Below, piece by piece: positions 36,121-45,610 of a DNA stretch of 64,000 nucleotides (position 1 is its first letter; each line of letters opens with the position of its first letter). Both the position numbers and the translations under genes were made by a program. Under the pieces are notes generated by a model. That model was not told the DNA's origin and did no database searches. It saw only the letters and a program-made list of their open reading frames with translations. The stretch is from Natribaculum luteum (GTDB lineage Archaea; Halobacteriota; Halobacteria; Halobacteriales; Natrialbaceae), in NCBI RefSeq assembly GCF_023008545.1, contig NZ_CP095397.1, positions 2,232,001-2,296,000 of the forward strand. Direction: 5' to 3'.

Positions 36121-38322
36121 TCACTCGAGTTCGTCCTCGATCACCGACCGGTTCTCGCGAATCGCGGCGGCGTCGTACTCGAGGACGTCGTCGCCGGCGT
36201 CGATCGTGAGACGGCCGTCGTCGGTCCCTTCGCCCAGTTCGACGACCGGAGCGACGCCGTCGAACGCCTCGCGAACGGCGTCGGGGTCGGCCGTCTGCAC
36301 GAGCGCTCGAGCGGGCTGTTCGTGAAACAGCGCACCCTCGACGTCGACGTCGCCGGGCAGCGAGACCGCGAGGCCGGCGTCCTCGTCGACCATCTCTGCC
36401 AGGGAAACTGCCAGCCCGCCGTGGCTCACGTCGTGGACCGCGAGCGTCTCGTCGGCGTCGGCGACGTCGGCCAGCGTCTCGACGAACGCCGCCGGCTCGC
36501 CGGGGAGCACCGGGAACCGATCGTCGCCGTCGAACTGCGCGAGGTACTCCGAGCCACCCAGCCGGAACTCCCCATTCTCGAGTGCGAGGTCGCCGACGAG
36601 TACCAGCTTGCCCTCCGGCTTCGATTCGAGCGGCGGGGCGTCGTAGCCCGACTTCGTGCCGACCATCGCGAGCGTCGGGGTCGGCGGGATCGGACCCGCA
36701 ACCGAGTCGTTGTACAGTGAGACGTTGCCGCCGACGACGGGCACCGAGAGGTTGGCACACGTCTCCGCGAGCCCGTCGACGATCGCCGTAAATCCACCGT
36801 AGACATCCGGTTTCTCGGGGTTGCCGCCGTTCAGACAGTCGACCGCCGCGAGGGGAGTCGCCCCCTTCGCCGCGAGGTTCGTCGCGTTCTCGAGGGTGAC
36901 CGCCTTCGCTCCCTCGAAGGGTGCCGCGCTCGTCCAGTTCGGCGCAGCGCCGGAGGAGATCGCGAGACCCTGCTCTGTCTCTCGGATCGCCATCACCGCT
37001 GCGTCGTCGCCCGGCGGGACGCTCGTGCGGACGCCGACCTCGTGGTCGTACTGGCGGTAGACCCACCGCTTCGACGCGGTGTTCGGACTCGAGACGACCG
37101 CCTCGAAGGCCTCCTCGAGGTCCGTCTCGGGGAGGTCGGTCTCCGGCACTTCGGGTTCTTCGGTCGGAAGGTCGTTCATCGGCGCGCCCTCGCCGAGGAA
37201 GTGGGCGTCGACGTCGACGACCGTCTCGCCCTCGAAGGTACAGACGTAGTTGTCCGCCGTAACCTCGCCGATGACCGAACAGCCCAGGTCGAACTTCTCC
37301 GCGATCTCGCGAACCCGCTCGACGTTCTCTGACTCGACCTCGTAGCACATCCGTTCCTGGGACTCGGCCAGCAGGATCTCGAGCGCCGACATGTTCGGCT
37401 CGCGCTGGTGGACTCGCTCGAGTTCGATGTGTGCACCGAGGCCGCCTTTTGCGACCATCTCGCTCGAGGCACCGCCGAGGCCGGCCGCGCCGAGGTCGCG
37501 GGCCGACTCGACGATGTCCTCGTCGATCAGCGCCTCGTTGGCCTCGATGAGCAGCTTCTCGGCATAGGGGTCGCCGACCTGCACCGCCGGTCGGTCTTCC
37601 GTCTCGGCGTCCTCCGCCAGGTCCTCGCTCGCGAAGCTCGCGCCGCCGAGGCCGTCGCGTCCCGTCGCGTTCCCCACGAGGACGAGTTTGTTCCCCGGCT
37701 CCTGTGCTTCGGCCGTGACGAGTCGATCCTCGGTGAGCAGTCCGACGCAGGCGACGTTCACCAGCGGATTCCCCTCGTAGTCGGGGTGGCAGTCGACGCT
37801 TCCCGCCACGGTGGGCACGCCGATGCAGTTGCCGTAGTGGCTGATCCCCTCGACGACCCCCTCGAGGAGGTACTTCGAGTGCTCGCGGTCGAACGCGCCG
37901 AAGTAAAGCGAGTCCGCGAGCGCGATGGGGTAGGCCCCCATCGACAGCGTGTCCCTGACGATACCGCCGACGCCCGTCGCCGCGCCGTCGAACGGATCGA
38001 CGTAAGAGGGGTGGTTGTGGCTCTCGATCCCCATCGTGATGTAGACGTCTTCCTCTTTCTCGTCTGCGCGCCCGCTGGCGCGATCGGCGTCGGCGTCAGC
38101 CGACGACGTGTCGTCCGTCGGCAGTGCGACGACCGCCGCGTCGTCGCCCGGCCCGACGACGACCTGCTCGCCCTCGCTCTCGAACGCAGACAGCAGCGGT
38201 CTCGAGGAGCGGTACGCGCAGTGTTCGCTCCAGAGGTTCTCGAACAGCGCCGCCTCGGCCGGAGTGGGCTCTCGTCCCAGCTCTTCGACGACGAGTTCGC
38301 GGTCCGAATCGGCAAGACTCAT
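36121..38322 (-). CDS. purL: Phosphoribosylformylglycinamidine synthase II (PurL)
   Basis: This 733-residue small-type PurL converts FGAR to FGAM in purine synthesis together with PurQ and Pur[18 protein letters not shown] is the N-terminal signature, [20 protein letters not shown] carries the catalytic histidine, and two AIRS-fold halves follow. An acidic insert of about 15 residues ([20 protein letters not shown]) lies just before the catalytic strand. Length matches archaeal and Gram-positive PurL. PurQ and PurS are not in the window. The sensor gene converges on it from the left, 23 bp away. Confidence 0.96.
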   Translation of the reverse strand: MSLADSDRELVVEELGREPTPAEAALFENLWSEHCAYRSSRPLLSAFESEGEQVVVGPGDDAAVVALPTDDTSSADADADRASGRADEKEEDVYITMGIESHNHPSYVDPFDGAATGVGGIVRDTLSMGAYPIALADSLYFGAFDREHSKYLLEGVVEGISHYGNCIGVPTVAGSVDCHPDYEGNPLVNVACVGLLTEDRLVTAEAQEPGNKLVLVGNATGRDGLGGASFASEDLAEDAETEDRPAVQVGDPYAEKLLIEANEALIDEDIVESARDLGAAGLGGASSEMVAKGGLGAHIELERVHQREPNMSALEILLAESQERMCYEVESENVERVREIAEKFDLGCSVIGEVTADNYVCTFEGETVVDVDAHFLGEGAPMNDLPTEEPEVPETDLPETDLEEAFEAVVSSPNTASKRWVYRQYDHEVGVRTSVPPGDDAAVMAIRETEQGLAISSGAAPNWTSAAPFEGAKAVTLENATNLAAKGATPLAAVDCLNGGNPEKPDVYGGFTAIVDGLAETCANLSVPVVGGNVSLYNDSVAGPIPPTPTLAMVGTKSGYDAPPLESKPEGKLVLVGDLALENGEFRLGGSEYLAQFDGDDRFPVLPGEPAAFVETLADVADADETLAVHDVSHGGLAVSLAEMVDEDAGLAVSLPGDVDVEGALFHEQPARALVQTADPDAVREAFDGVAPVVELGEGTDDGRLTIDAGDDVLEYDAAAIRENRSVIEDELE

Positions 38323-38588
38323 TCATCTAGGTGGTGAAAGTCGGTCGGTAAAGGGGTTTCTATGTGCACGTTCGTGTAATGGACGATGGGGCGTGTTCTG
38401 GATAGCCGCTCTGGGAAGTCGGTGGCTGCTGGGGCCTGGTGAAGGGGTGGGTGCTCGAGTGACCTCAAAGCTATGCTCAGACGAGCGGTTTCCGTCGATC
38501 TCCGGGGGAGAGTTGGCTACTGGAGGTCGACGGAAGTGCTATGTGCTCTCCGTCCGACGTCGGGTCTGTCGCCCCGATATTGGGCATG
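38323..38588 (+). other. Non-coding region before the mini-CRISPR (possible leader remnant)
   Basis: There is no gene in these 266 bp. If the array is read in the usual haloarchaeal repeat orientation, the leader would be here, but the segment is not clearly AT-rich and I see no obvious leader motif. Confidence 0.35.
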
Positions 38589-38751
38589 GTTTCAGACGAA
38601 CGCTCGTGGGGTTGCAGCCACGGGCGATTACGACGAGCAGAACGAGTACGCGCAGTTTCAGACGAACGCTCGTGGGGTTGCAGCCACGGTGCAGCAGGTG
38701 ATCGCATCACGGAGTCGGGTTGTTTCAGACGACCTCTCGGGAGATCGAAAA
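38589..38751 (+). CRISPR. Orphan mini-CRISPR: two repeats plus a degenerate third
   Basis: A 30-nt repeat starting GTTTCAGACGAACGCTCGTG and ending GGGTTGCAGC occurs exactly at 38589-38618 and 38655-38684, separated by a 36-nt spacer. A third copy at 38722 keeps only the first 11 bases intact, after a 37-nt spacer. The repeat closely follows the haloarchaeal type I-B consensus (GTTTCAGACGAAC...TGTGGG.TTGAAGC). Both spacers begin CACGG, so the true identity is 35 nt. The would-be 5' handle is GTTGCAGC. No cas gene is in the window. Confidence 0.8.
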
Positions 38752-38892
38752 CCGGTAGCGATCCAACGTACTCAGTACGCCACGTCTACTCGTCGGCATC
38801 ATCACGGCGTTCTCGAGCGTCCTGTCGGTTAGAATTAACTGCCTGCTGATACTGCCACCTCATTTTTCCCTGTAGTTGCCGTGGAGTGGGTG

Positions 38893-40593
38893 ATGGCCGA
38901 CAACGAACGGAACATCACACGACGGCGAGTGTTACGTCTCGGTGGGAGCGCAGCACTGTTAGGACTCGCAGGGAGTCAGCGAGTGAGGGGACTCGAGTCG
39001 GTCCCTCTCCAGCAGACGTCCCAGGGGGACAGATCGAACCAGGAGGTGACGATCGTCGCCTCGGAAGGGCAAGTAGAGGCTGGACCGGACGAGAGCAGCG
39101 ACACCTGGCTGTACGACGATCAGTTTCCTGGCCCTGAACTCCGAGTGAGCGAGGGGGAGACGCTGCGCGTTTCACTCGAGAACCAGCTCCCCGAGGAGAC
39201 GACGATTCACTGGCACGGCGTTCCGGTCCCGAACCCGATGGACGGCGTTCCGAACGTCACGCAGGATCCCGTTTCGTCGGGCGAGACGTTCACCTACGAG
39301 TACGACGCGTCGCCGCCGGGCACGTACGTCTATCACAGCCACGTCGGGTTGCAACTCGACAGGGCGCTCAGTGGGCCGCTGATCGTCGAAGAGGAGTCGC
39401 CCCACGTCGAGTACGACCGGGAGTACACGCTGCTGATCGACGACTACCTCTCGGAGAGTCCGACGCTCGATTCGATCGAAGCGCCGCCTGGCGGCGGTCC
39501 CGGCGGTGGTGGCGGGCCTGGCGGAGGGCCCGGTGGTGGTGGCGGGCCTGGCGGCGGTGGTGGACCCGGCGGAGGCGGCGATGGCGGGCCTGGTGGCGGC
39601 GGTGGTCCAGGCGGTGGCCCTGGCCCCGGCGGAGGCGGCCCTGGTGGGGGTGGCGGTCCCGGTGGTGGCGGACCGGGTGGGTCTGGCGGTGGGCCCGGTG
39701 GAGGCGGTGAAGGGCCTGGTCCTGGCAACGGTCCTGGTCCTGGTGGCGGGCCCGGCGGTGGTCCTGGCGGCCCTGGCGACGTTGGCAGGCTGGGCGGTCG
39801 CGGTCCGATGCAGGTACAGCGACCCCCGTACGAGGGATTGACCGTCAACGGACGCCTCCCCTCCGATCCGCCCGTGTTCGACGTCGAAGAAGGGGAGCGG
39901 GTCCGACTACGGCTCATCAACCCCAGCGGGGCCACGACGTACCGCGTCGGCGTCGGCGGGCACTCGCTGATCGTCACGCACACCGACGGACGCCCGGTCG
40001 AACCGGTCGAGGTCGATTCCCTCGACATCAGTATGGGCGAACGCTACGACGTGATCCTCGAGGCCGATTCTCCCGGCGAGTGGGCCATCGTCGCGGCTCC
40101 CGTCGTCGGCGACGAACAGCCGGCAGAAGCCAGACTGCGGTACGATGGCGCGAGCGAAGACGGCTCCGCCGACCGACCGCAGTTCGACGGCCAGCGGTTG
40201 CAGTACGGCGACCTCGAGGCACTCGAGCCGCTCGATCTCGACGGGTCTCCGGACCGGACGTTCGACGTCACGCTCGCGGGCGGGATGATGCAAGAGCCCG
40301 GCGCGTGGACCATCGACGGGCAGGCGTACCCGGACGCCGATCCGCTGGCGATCGGCGAGGGCGAGCACGTCCGGGTGCAGATGGTAAATCGCAGTCCGGC
40401 GATCCACCCGATGCACCTCCACGGCCACTTCTTCCAGGTCGGCGACGCGGTCAAGGATACGGTCCTCGTTCCGCCCCACGGCGGACAGATCACGTTCGAC
40501 TTCCTGGCGGACAATCCCGGCGACTGGCTGTTCCACTGTCACAACGTCTATCACCTGGAACGGGGGATGGCTCGCGTCTTCGAGTACGTCTAG
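38893..40593 (+). CDS. Tat-exported multicopper oxidase with Gly/Pro-rich linker
   Basis: This 566-residue laccase-type enzyme oxidises phenols or metal ions outside the cell and reduces oxygen to water. The Tat signal is TRRRVLRLGGSAALLGLAG. Copper ligands are H106/H108 (HWHG), H148/H150 (HSH), H505/H508/H510 (HPMHLHG) and the HCHNVYHLERGM block with C549, H554 and M559 for type 1 copper. About residues 198-299 are an almost pure Gly/Pro block between cupredoxin domains 1 and 2. GTG at 38881 is an alternative start, but the ATG at 38893 gives a cleaner signal peptide. Confidence 0.93.
   Translation: MADNERNITRRRVLRLGGSAALLGLAGSQRVRGLESVPLQQTSQGDRSNQEVTIVASEGQVEAGPDESSDTWLYDDQFPGPELRVSEGETLRVSLENQLPEETTIHWHGVPVPNPMDGVPNVTQDPVSSGETFTYEYDASPPGTYVYHSHVGLQLDRALSGPLIVEEESPHVEYDREYTLLIDDYLSESPTLDSIEAPPGGGPGGGGGPGGGPGGGGGPGGGGGPGGGGDGGPGGGGGPGGGPGPGGGGPGGGGGPGGGGPGGSGGGPGGGGEGPGPGNGPGPGGGPGGGPGGPGDVGRLGGRGPMQVQRPPYEGLTVNGRLPSDPPVFDVEEGERVRLRLINPSGATTYRVGVGGHSLIVTHTDGRPVEPVEVDSLDISMGERYDVILEADSPGEWAIVAAPVVGDEQPAEARLRYDGASEDGSADRPQFDGQRLQYGDLEALEPLDLDGSPDRTFDVTLAGGMMQEPGAWTIDGQAYPDADPLAIGEGEHVRVQMVNRSPAIHPMHLHGHFFQVGDAVKDTVLVPPHGGQITFDFLADNPGDWLFHCHNVYHLERGMARVFEYV
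39485..39790 (+). repeat. Gly/Pro-coding low-complexity tract inside the multicopper oxidase
   Basis: This region is built from GGCGGN and CCNGGN codon runs that encode GGGPGG-like repeats for about 100 residues, with only a few Asp, Ser, Glu and Asn residues. Confidence 0.85.
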
Positions 40594-40708
40594 GTACGTG
40601 TCGCCCGGACGGCTTTGGACTGGCGCTCGGTCGCCGATACGGGAAAACGAGCGACGACGCGGTAGTCCGGCCACAGAACCTATACGATTTCGAAGACAGT
40701 CACTGTAT

Positions 40709-41248
40709 ATGAACGGTCGAGATGCGTTCAGGTGGACGATGCTGTACAGGGGGGTTTCGGCGGTCGCGTTCCTGCTCGGGACCGGGCTTGCGATCGCTGG
40801 ATTCGTCGTCGGCTTCGGGGGGTCGCTGTCAGCGCTGTTCGCCGACCCGTTGAATCCCGGTAGCGCGCTCGAGGCGGCAGATCCCGTGCTCACGCTCGCG
40901 TTCGTCGCTCTCGGTGTCCTCGTCTGGCAGGTCGGCAAGAGTTACGCGCTGTTTCTGACGGTGCCGCGTGCGGCCGGTCGAGCGGCAGCCGAGGAGGTCG
41001 ACACACAGCGGATGCGAAGCGAACTCCTCGAGGTACTCGACGACCGGCTGGCGGAGCTCGAGTCTGACGTCGAGCAGACTCGCCGCAGTGTCGAGGAACT
41101 CAAGCGATCGGACCACGCAGCCGCGTTCGACGAGCGCGACCACCTCGAGTCGTCGACTGCGGCAGCGTCGACGGCTGGCGGTGAAGGTCGGGGGCCGGGC
41201 GACGGCTCCGACGCTCCGGAGTCGAACTCGAACGACCCGCTTTCCTGA
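40709..41248 (+). CDS. Two-helix membrane protein with coiled-coil tail, unknown function
   Basis: This 179-residue protein has two hydrophobic segments (about residues 17-38 and 57-85), then a helical region (AEEVDTQRMRSELLEVLDDR) likely to form a coiled coil, and an acidic Ser/Gly-rich tail. A TATA-like TATACGATTT lies about 30 nt before the ATG. It follows the multicopper oxidase by 115 bp and converges on the PhzF gene, with palindromic element C between. I recognise no family. Confidence 0.75.
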   Translation: MNGRDAFRWTMLYRGVSAVAFLLGTGLAIAGFVVGFGGSLSALFADPLNPGSALEAADPVLTLAFVALGVLVWQVGKSYALFLTVPRAAGRAAAEEVDTQRMRSELLEVLDDRLAELESDVEQTRRSVEELKRSDHAAAFDERDHLESSTAAASTAGGEGRGPGDGSDAPESNSNDPLS

Positions 41249-41256
41249 GCGGCTCA

Positions 41257-41340
41257 CAACGATAGCTGCGAGTCAGCTCCGGGACAACCGTGTACCGTCT
41301 TGCCGTCGTCCCCGGGAGACCGTCGCAGCCATCGGTATCA
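41257..41340 (-). repeat. Palindromic element C (84 bp), anchored at the phzF-like stop codon
   Basis: The left arm CGATAGCTGCGAGTCAG and the right arm (minus strand) CGATGGCTGCGACGG enclose CTCCGGG..CCCGGGAG. On the minus strand it begins TGATACCGATGGCTG, where TGA is the stop of the PhzF-family gene. It is the same family as elements A and B, in opposite arm order. Confidence 0.82.
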
Positions 41341-42294
41341 GGCCTCGAGAATGTCGTCCTCGTCGTCGGCCGGGACGACGAGCGTGCCGTCGAGTGCGGT
41401 GACGCCGTGGCCGCCGACGCGGACGTCGTCGCCGACGCGGACGAACACGGTACCTGGGCGGTCGACGTAGTGGCCCTGCTCGAGTCGCAACTCGTCAGGG
41501 AACGATCCGTCGCCTCCCGCCCCAATCTGGGCGGAGTCGCCCTGGTGGGCCGCCCCGGACTCCGCGAACGCCCCGAATCGGTCGAGGTACGCGCCAACCG
41601 CGCCGCTGGCAGTTCCCGTGACGGGATCTTCCGGGACGCCCGCTGCGGGAACGAACGCCCGCCCGTGCAGGGTCGAATCGGCCTCGAGTGCGTCGAACGT
41701 GAACAGGTAGACGCCGACCGCGTCCACCGATTCGGACAGCGCCTCGACGGCGGCCATATCGGGCGTCGCGTTCCCGACGTCCGACAGGTACGTGATCGGC
41801 ACCATCAGAAACGGCAGGCCGGTCGAGGAGACTGCAAGCGGGAGGTCGATGCCGACGCCCTCGAGCGCCGCCTGCTCGACGCCGAGTGCGTCGGCAACCC
41901 GGTCGTACGCGAGGTCGACCTCGCGGATCGTCGGCCGATCCTGTGTCATCCAGACCGTCCCGTCGTCCTCGAGTTCGATCTCCAGGACGCCGACGTTCGT
42001 CTCGAGCGTCGAGTTGCCGGCCGCGACGACGCCGTCGTCGTAGAGGTGGGCGAACGAGCCGATCGTCGCGTGGCCACAGAGGTCGACCTCCTGGGTGGGC
42101 GTGAAATACCGAATTCGACGGTCTGCCGCCTCACTCGAGCGGATGAACGCGGTCTCGCTCAGGGCCAGTTCGCGGGCGATCGCCTGCATCTGGTCGTCGG
42201 AGAGGCCGTCGGCGTCGGGGACGACCCCGGCAGGGTTCCCCGAGAGCGGTTCGTCCGTGAACGCGTCGACCTGCAACACACGTCTGGTTTCCAT
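41338..42294 (-). CDS. PhzF-family isomerase-like protein
   Basis: This 318-residue protein belongs to the PhzF/diaminopimelate-epimerase-fold family. The start METRRVLQVDAFTDEPLSGNPAGVV is typical, with the catalytic glutamate in ALSETAFI and CGHATIGSFAHL as the second-half signature. PhzF itself isomerises a phenazine precursor. No phenazine genes are here, so a related isomerase or epimerase role on an unknown metabolite is likely. The ATG at 42294 is preferred to the one ten codons upstream. thiC follows upstream on the same strand, 66 bp away. Confidence 0.9.
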   Translation of the reverse strand: METRRVLQVDAFTDEPLSGNPAGVVPDADGLSDDQMQAIARELALSETAFIRSSEAADRRIRYFTPTQEVDLCGHATIGSFAHLYDDGVVAAGNSTLETNVGVLEIELEDDGTVWMTQDRPTIREVDLAYDRVADALGVEQAALEGVGIDLPLAVSSTGLPFLMVPITYLSDVGNATPDMAAVEALSESVDAVGVYLFTFDALEADSTLHGRAFVPAAGVPEDPVTGTASGAVGAYLDRFGAFAESGAAHQGDSAQIGAGGDGSFPDELRLEQGHYVDRPGTVFVRVGDDVRVGGHGVTALDGTLVVPADDEDDILEA

Positions 42295-42360
42295 ACCGTC
42301 GCCGTCGTCCGGATGTGGTATCAATCCACCGCCAGCGCGCAGTCGACCGCACCAGTCCGG

Positions 42361-43788
42361 TCAGTCGTCGCCGACGAGTTCGCTCGAGTCGTCGACGTCG
42401 TGGGAGACCCGGTCGGGATCGTGTGTCCCGACGGGCGGCCGGTTGACCTCGGCGGCGGGGGAGTTCTCGAGGTCGGTCTCAGCCTCGAGTTCGCGCAGGT
42501 CGCCCTCGTCTCGCGCGTCCTGGTCGATCCGCATCGAGCAGAAGTCGACGCCGCACATCGAGCAAAAGCGGGCGTCTTTGTAGTTGTCGCCGGGGAGCGT
42601 CTGGTCGTGGTACCCCCGGGCGCGCTCGGGGTCGAGCGCGAGGCTGAACTGCTCGGTCCAGTCGAAGGCGTAGCGCGCCTCCGAGAGAGCGTCGTCCCAG
42701 TCGCGTGCGCCCGGCAGGCCATTCGCCACGTCGCCGGCGTGGGCAGCGATCCGGTAGGCCGCGAGGCCGTCGCGGACGTCTTCTTTCTCGGGGAGACCGA
42801 GGTGTTCTTTCGGCGTGACATAACAGAGCATCGCTGCACCCTCCCGGGCTGCGATGGCCGCGCCGATCGCGCTCGTGACGTGGTCGTAGCCCGGTGCGAC
42901 GTCGGTCACGAGCGGGCCGAGCACGTAGAACGGCGCGCCGTCACAGACTTCCTGCTGGCGTTCGACGTTCTCCGCGATGCGATCCATCGGGACGTGACCC
43001 GGTCCCTCGACCATGACCTGGACGCCGTAGTCCCGGGCGACTCGCGTGAGTTCGCCCAGCGCGTCCAGTTCCGCGTACTGGGCCTCGTCGCAGGCGTCGG
43101 CGAGACAGCCGGGACGGAGGCTGTCCCCGAGACTGAACGTGACGTCGTGCTCGGCGAATATCTCGCAGATATCCTCGAAGATCTGGAACAGCGGGTTCTG
43201 CTCACCGTGGGCTTCCATCCACTTCGCCATCATCGACCCGCCGCGGGAGACGATCCCCGTCTTTCGCCCCTCGGTTAGCGGCAGGTGCTCGAGCAGGATG
43301 CCAGCGTGGATCGTCATGTAGTCGACGCCCTGTTCGGCCTGCTTCTCGATGACCTCGAGCAACAGTTCCGGCGTGAGGTCTTCGGGGCTCCCCGCCCGCT
43401 TGACCGCCTCGTACAGCGGTACCGTCCCGATCGGAACTGGCGAGTGCTCGAGGTGGGTCTCGCGGATGCGATCCAGGTCACTGCCGGTGCCGAGATCCAT
43501 CACCGTGTCCGCGCCGTAGTGGACGGCGGTGTGGAGCTTTTCGAGTTCCGTCTCGAGGTCGCTCGTCGTCTCGCTGTTGCCGATGTTGGCGTTGACTTTC
43601 GTCGCGAACTCGCGGCCGATGATCATCGGATCGAGCGTCTCGTGGGCGTGATTCGCCGGGATCACCGCCTGTCCGTCTGCGACTTGCTTGCGGACGAACG
43701 CCGGATCGCGGTTCTCTCGTTCGGCGACACGCTCCATCTCGGCCGTGGTCGTCCCCTCGCGGGCGGCCTGTAGCTGAGTTTTCGCCAT
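42361..43788 (-). CDS. thiC: Phosphomethylpyrimidine synthase (ThiC)
   Basis: This 475-residue radical-SAM-like enzyme turns aminoimidazole ribotide into hydroxymethylpyrimidine phosphate for thiamine. The C-terminal [13 protein letters not shown] holds the [4Fe-4S] cysteines in the ThiC-specific CX2CX4C pattern. [18 protein letters not shown] and the [16 protein letters not shown] region form the barrel active site. The C-terminus has an acidic extension of about 45 residues. No TPP riboswitch is visible in the short upstream region. Confidence 0.95.
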   Translation of the reverse strand: MAKTQLQAAREGTTTAEMERVAERENRDPAFVRKQVADGQAVIPANHAHETLDPMIIGREFATKVNANIGNSETTSDLETELEKLHTAVHYGADTVMDLGTGSDLDRIRETHLEHSPVPIGTVPLYEAVKRAGSPEDLTPELLLEVIEKQAEQGVDYMTIHAGILLEHLPLTEGRKTGIVSRGGSMMAKWMEAHGEQNPLFQIFEDICEIFAEHDVTFSLGDSLRPGCLADACDEAQYAELDALGELTRVARDYGVQVMVEGPGHVPMDRIAENVERQQEVCDGAPFYVLGPLVTDVAPGYDHVTSAIGAAIAAREGAAMLCYVTPKEHLGLPEKEDVRDGLAAYRIAAHAGDVANGLPGARDWDDALSEARYAFDWTEQFSLALDPERARGYHDQTLPGDNYKDARFCSMCGVDFCSMRIDQDARDEGDLRELEAETDLENSPAAEVNRPPVGTHDPDRVSHDVDDSSELVGDD

Positions 43789-43878
43789 CGATCATTCAGT
43801 CATACCACTGGATAATAAATGCGCGTGATGCGACGCGGAGACGGCAACCGATTTATCCACCCGGTCCAACGTCGAACT

Positions 43879-44118
43879 GTGTCTCCTGTGAGCGACCTCT
43901 CGAGCGACGAAATCGAACGCACGGCCGGCAGGACGTGGTTCGTCGGGGGCATCTTCGTCGGATTCGGCGCGTCACCGGTGATCGCCGTGGCGATCTTCGC
44001 GATCGCGCGGCTGTTCTTCGGGTCGGGAATCGCCGCCCTCATCGTCGTCATGGCCGCCGTCTTGAGTTTCGCGGTCGGGCTGGCGTACGTCGCACTCGCG
44101 CGGGTGCTCGAGGAGTGA
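43879..44118 (+). CDS. Small two-helix membrane protein
   Basis: This protein of about 79 residues starts with GTG at 43879 or 43888 (SPVSDLSSDEIERTAGRTW). Two hydrophobic helices (about residues 21-43 and 47-72) follow. An ATG at 43819 would add a basic segment unlike haloarchaeal N-termini. The family is unknown. Its stop codon is the start of palindromic element D. Confidence 0.65.
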   Translation: MSPVSDLSSDEIERTAGRTWFVGGIFVGFGASPVIAVAIFAIARLFFGSGIAALIVVMAAVLSFAVGLAYVALARVLEE

Positions 44119-44200
44119 TACGGTCTGCTGGACCGATGTACCGATTGCAACCACAGGGCGGTCGCGGTTGCACTGGAACTAACGGACAGTAGTCCGTGTG
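44116..44200 (+). repeat. Palindromic element D (about 85 bp), anchored at a stop codon
   Basis: It begins TGATACGGTCTGCTGGACCG, where TGA is the stop of the small membrane protein gene. The far arm, read in reverse complement, is CACGGACTACTGTCCG, matching imperfectly. The inner hairpin arms are TGCAACC and GGTTGCA. It differs in sequence from A-C but shares size, position and the leading TGATAC. Confidence 0.65.
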
Positions 44201-44292
44201 ACGGCGATTCTGGACGGCGTCGCACGCTCGAGAGCGCTTTCATCCCACTTAAGGGGACCGCACCCCTCGCACTCGAATGGTGGACACCAGCA

Positions 44293-44988
44293 ATGTCCGA
44301 ACTACCGGACGACTTCAACTGTACGATCACTAACTGGGAGTACATCTACAGTCTCTGTCGGGACGTTAGCGACGACGTTCGTCGCGACGAGTTCGAACCC
44401 GACGTCATCGTCGCACTCGCACGCGGTGGGTGGTTCGCGGGTCGGTGTCTCTGTGACTTCCTCGGACTGGACGACCTGACGAGCCTGAAGATGGAACACT
44501 ACGTCGGCACCGCCCAGAAGAGCGGCGAGCCGTCGGTTCGCTATCCGATGCCTGAGGGAAGCGTCGCGGGCAAAGACGTGCTGATCGTCGACGACATCGC
44601 CGACACCGGCGGTTCGATCGAGCGCGCCTACGAGTACGTCACCGACCGCGACGCGGGCGAAGTCCGCACCGCGACCCTCCAGTTGCTCCAGACCAGCGGG
44701 TTCGATCCCGACTACGTCGGCGAACGACTCGAGGAGTGGGCCTGGATCGTCTATCCGTGGAACTTCATCGAGGACATGATCGACCTCATCTCGGGGGTCA
44801 TGGAGCGAGCGGACCAGGAGACGTTCACGGAAGACGACGTGCGCCACTACCTGAACGAGTACCACGACGTAAAGCGTATCGAGATGGAGATCGCCCAGCC
44901 CAACCGGTTGCCGGAGGTGCTAACCGAGATGGAACGACGCGGGGTCGTCGCACAGCCCAGACCCGGCACGTGGACGCTGGTGGAGTAA
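44293..44988 (+). CDS. Purine-type phosphoribosyltransferase
   Basis: This 231-residue type I PRTase has the PRPP loop VLIVDDIADTGGS (residues 96-108) and an N-terminal ALARGGWFAGR phosphate loop. The C-terminal third (after residue about 170) is a helical extension with a winged-helix look (LPEVLTEMERRGVVAQPRPG). It resembles archaeal xanthine/hypoxanthine PRTases annotated for purine salvage. The HD-domain gene starts 8 bp later, suggesting an operon in nucleotide recycling. Confidence 0.88.
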   Translation: MSELPDDFNCTITNWEYIYSLCRDVSDDVRRDEFEPDVIVALARGGWFAGRCLCDFLGLDDLTSLKMEHYVGTAQKSGEPSVRYPMPEGSVAGKDVLIVDDIADTGGSIERAYEYVTDRDAGEVRTATLQLLQTSGFDPDYVGERLEEWAWIVYPWNFIEDMIDLISGVMERADQETFTEDDVRHYLNEYHDVKRIEMEIAQPNRLPEVLTEMERRGVVAQPRPGTWTLVE

Positions 44989-44995
44989 CAGGACC

Positions 44996-45604
44996 GTGGA
45001 CGACCTCGAGACGCTGCGTCGCTGTCTCGCGCTCAAAGACGAGACGCGGACGGGCTGGCAACTCCGCGGGATCGAGGACCCCGAGTCGGTCGCAGACCAC
45101 TCCTGGGGCGTGAGTCTACTCTGTCTGTTCTACGCCGACCGCGCCGGCGTCGACGCGGATCGCGCGCTCCGCATGGCCGTCCTCCACGACCTCGCGGAGG
45201 CCGAGACCGGCGACTACGCGACGCGAGCCGATCCGAACGCCGACACGATCGACCCCGACGAGAAGGAGCGAGCGGAGCGTGCGGCGATCGCGACGCTGCT
45301 CGAACCGTTCGACGACGGCGAACTCCGGGCCCTCTGGGAGGAGTACGAGGCCCGGGAGACGCCGGAGGCGCAGTTCGTCAAGGACGCAGACCTCGTCGAC
45401 ATGTGTCTGCAGGCGCTCGAGTACGAACGCCAGCGACGGTACGACCCGGACGCCGACGACCACTTCGAGGCGTACGACGACCTCGACGAGTTCTTCGCGA
45501 CGGCCGAACCCCGGATCCGGACCGACGTCGGCCGAGAACTGTTCGAACGCACGCGAGAACGATACGAGGAAGCCAAACGCGACCGCGAGCGAGCAGAGGA
45601 GTGA
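44996..45604 (+). CDS. HD-domain phosphohydrolase (YfbR/HDDC2-like)
   Basis: This 202-residue metal-dependent enzyme begins with a GTG codon. The HD residues are visible as H35 (VADHSWG), H64/D65 (VLHDLAEAETGD) and D130 (FVKDADLVD), which matches the 5'-deoxynucleotidase subgroup. It probably removes phosphate from dNMPs, fitting the neighbouring purine phosphoribosyltransferase gene 8 bp upstream. The MATE gene converges 7 bp after its stop. Confidence 0.9.
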   Translation: MDDLETLRRCLALKDETRTGWQLRGIEDPESVADHSWGVSLLCLFYADRAGVDADRALRMAVLHDLAEAETGDYATRADPNADTIDPDEKERAERAAIATLLEPFDDGELRALWEEYEARETPEAQFVKDADLVDMCLQALEYERQRRYDPDADDHFEAYDDLDEFFATAEPRIRTDVGRELFERTRERYEEAKRDRERAEE

Positions 45605-45610
45605 CGCCGA

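Noticed and set aside
41290-43278. 662-codon frame opposite phzF-like and thiC genes
   Set aside because: Antisense shadow; crosses a gene boundary and a palindromic element.
43789-43878. Possible TPP riboswitch before thiC
   Set aside because: The region is too short and lacks the CTGAGA and the other conserved segments of a THI box.
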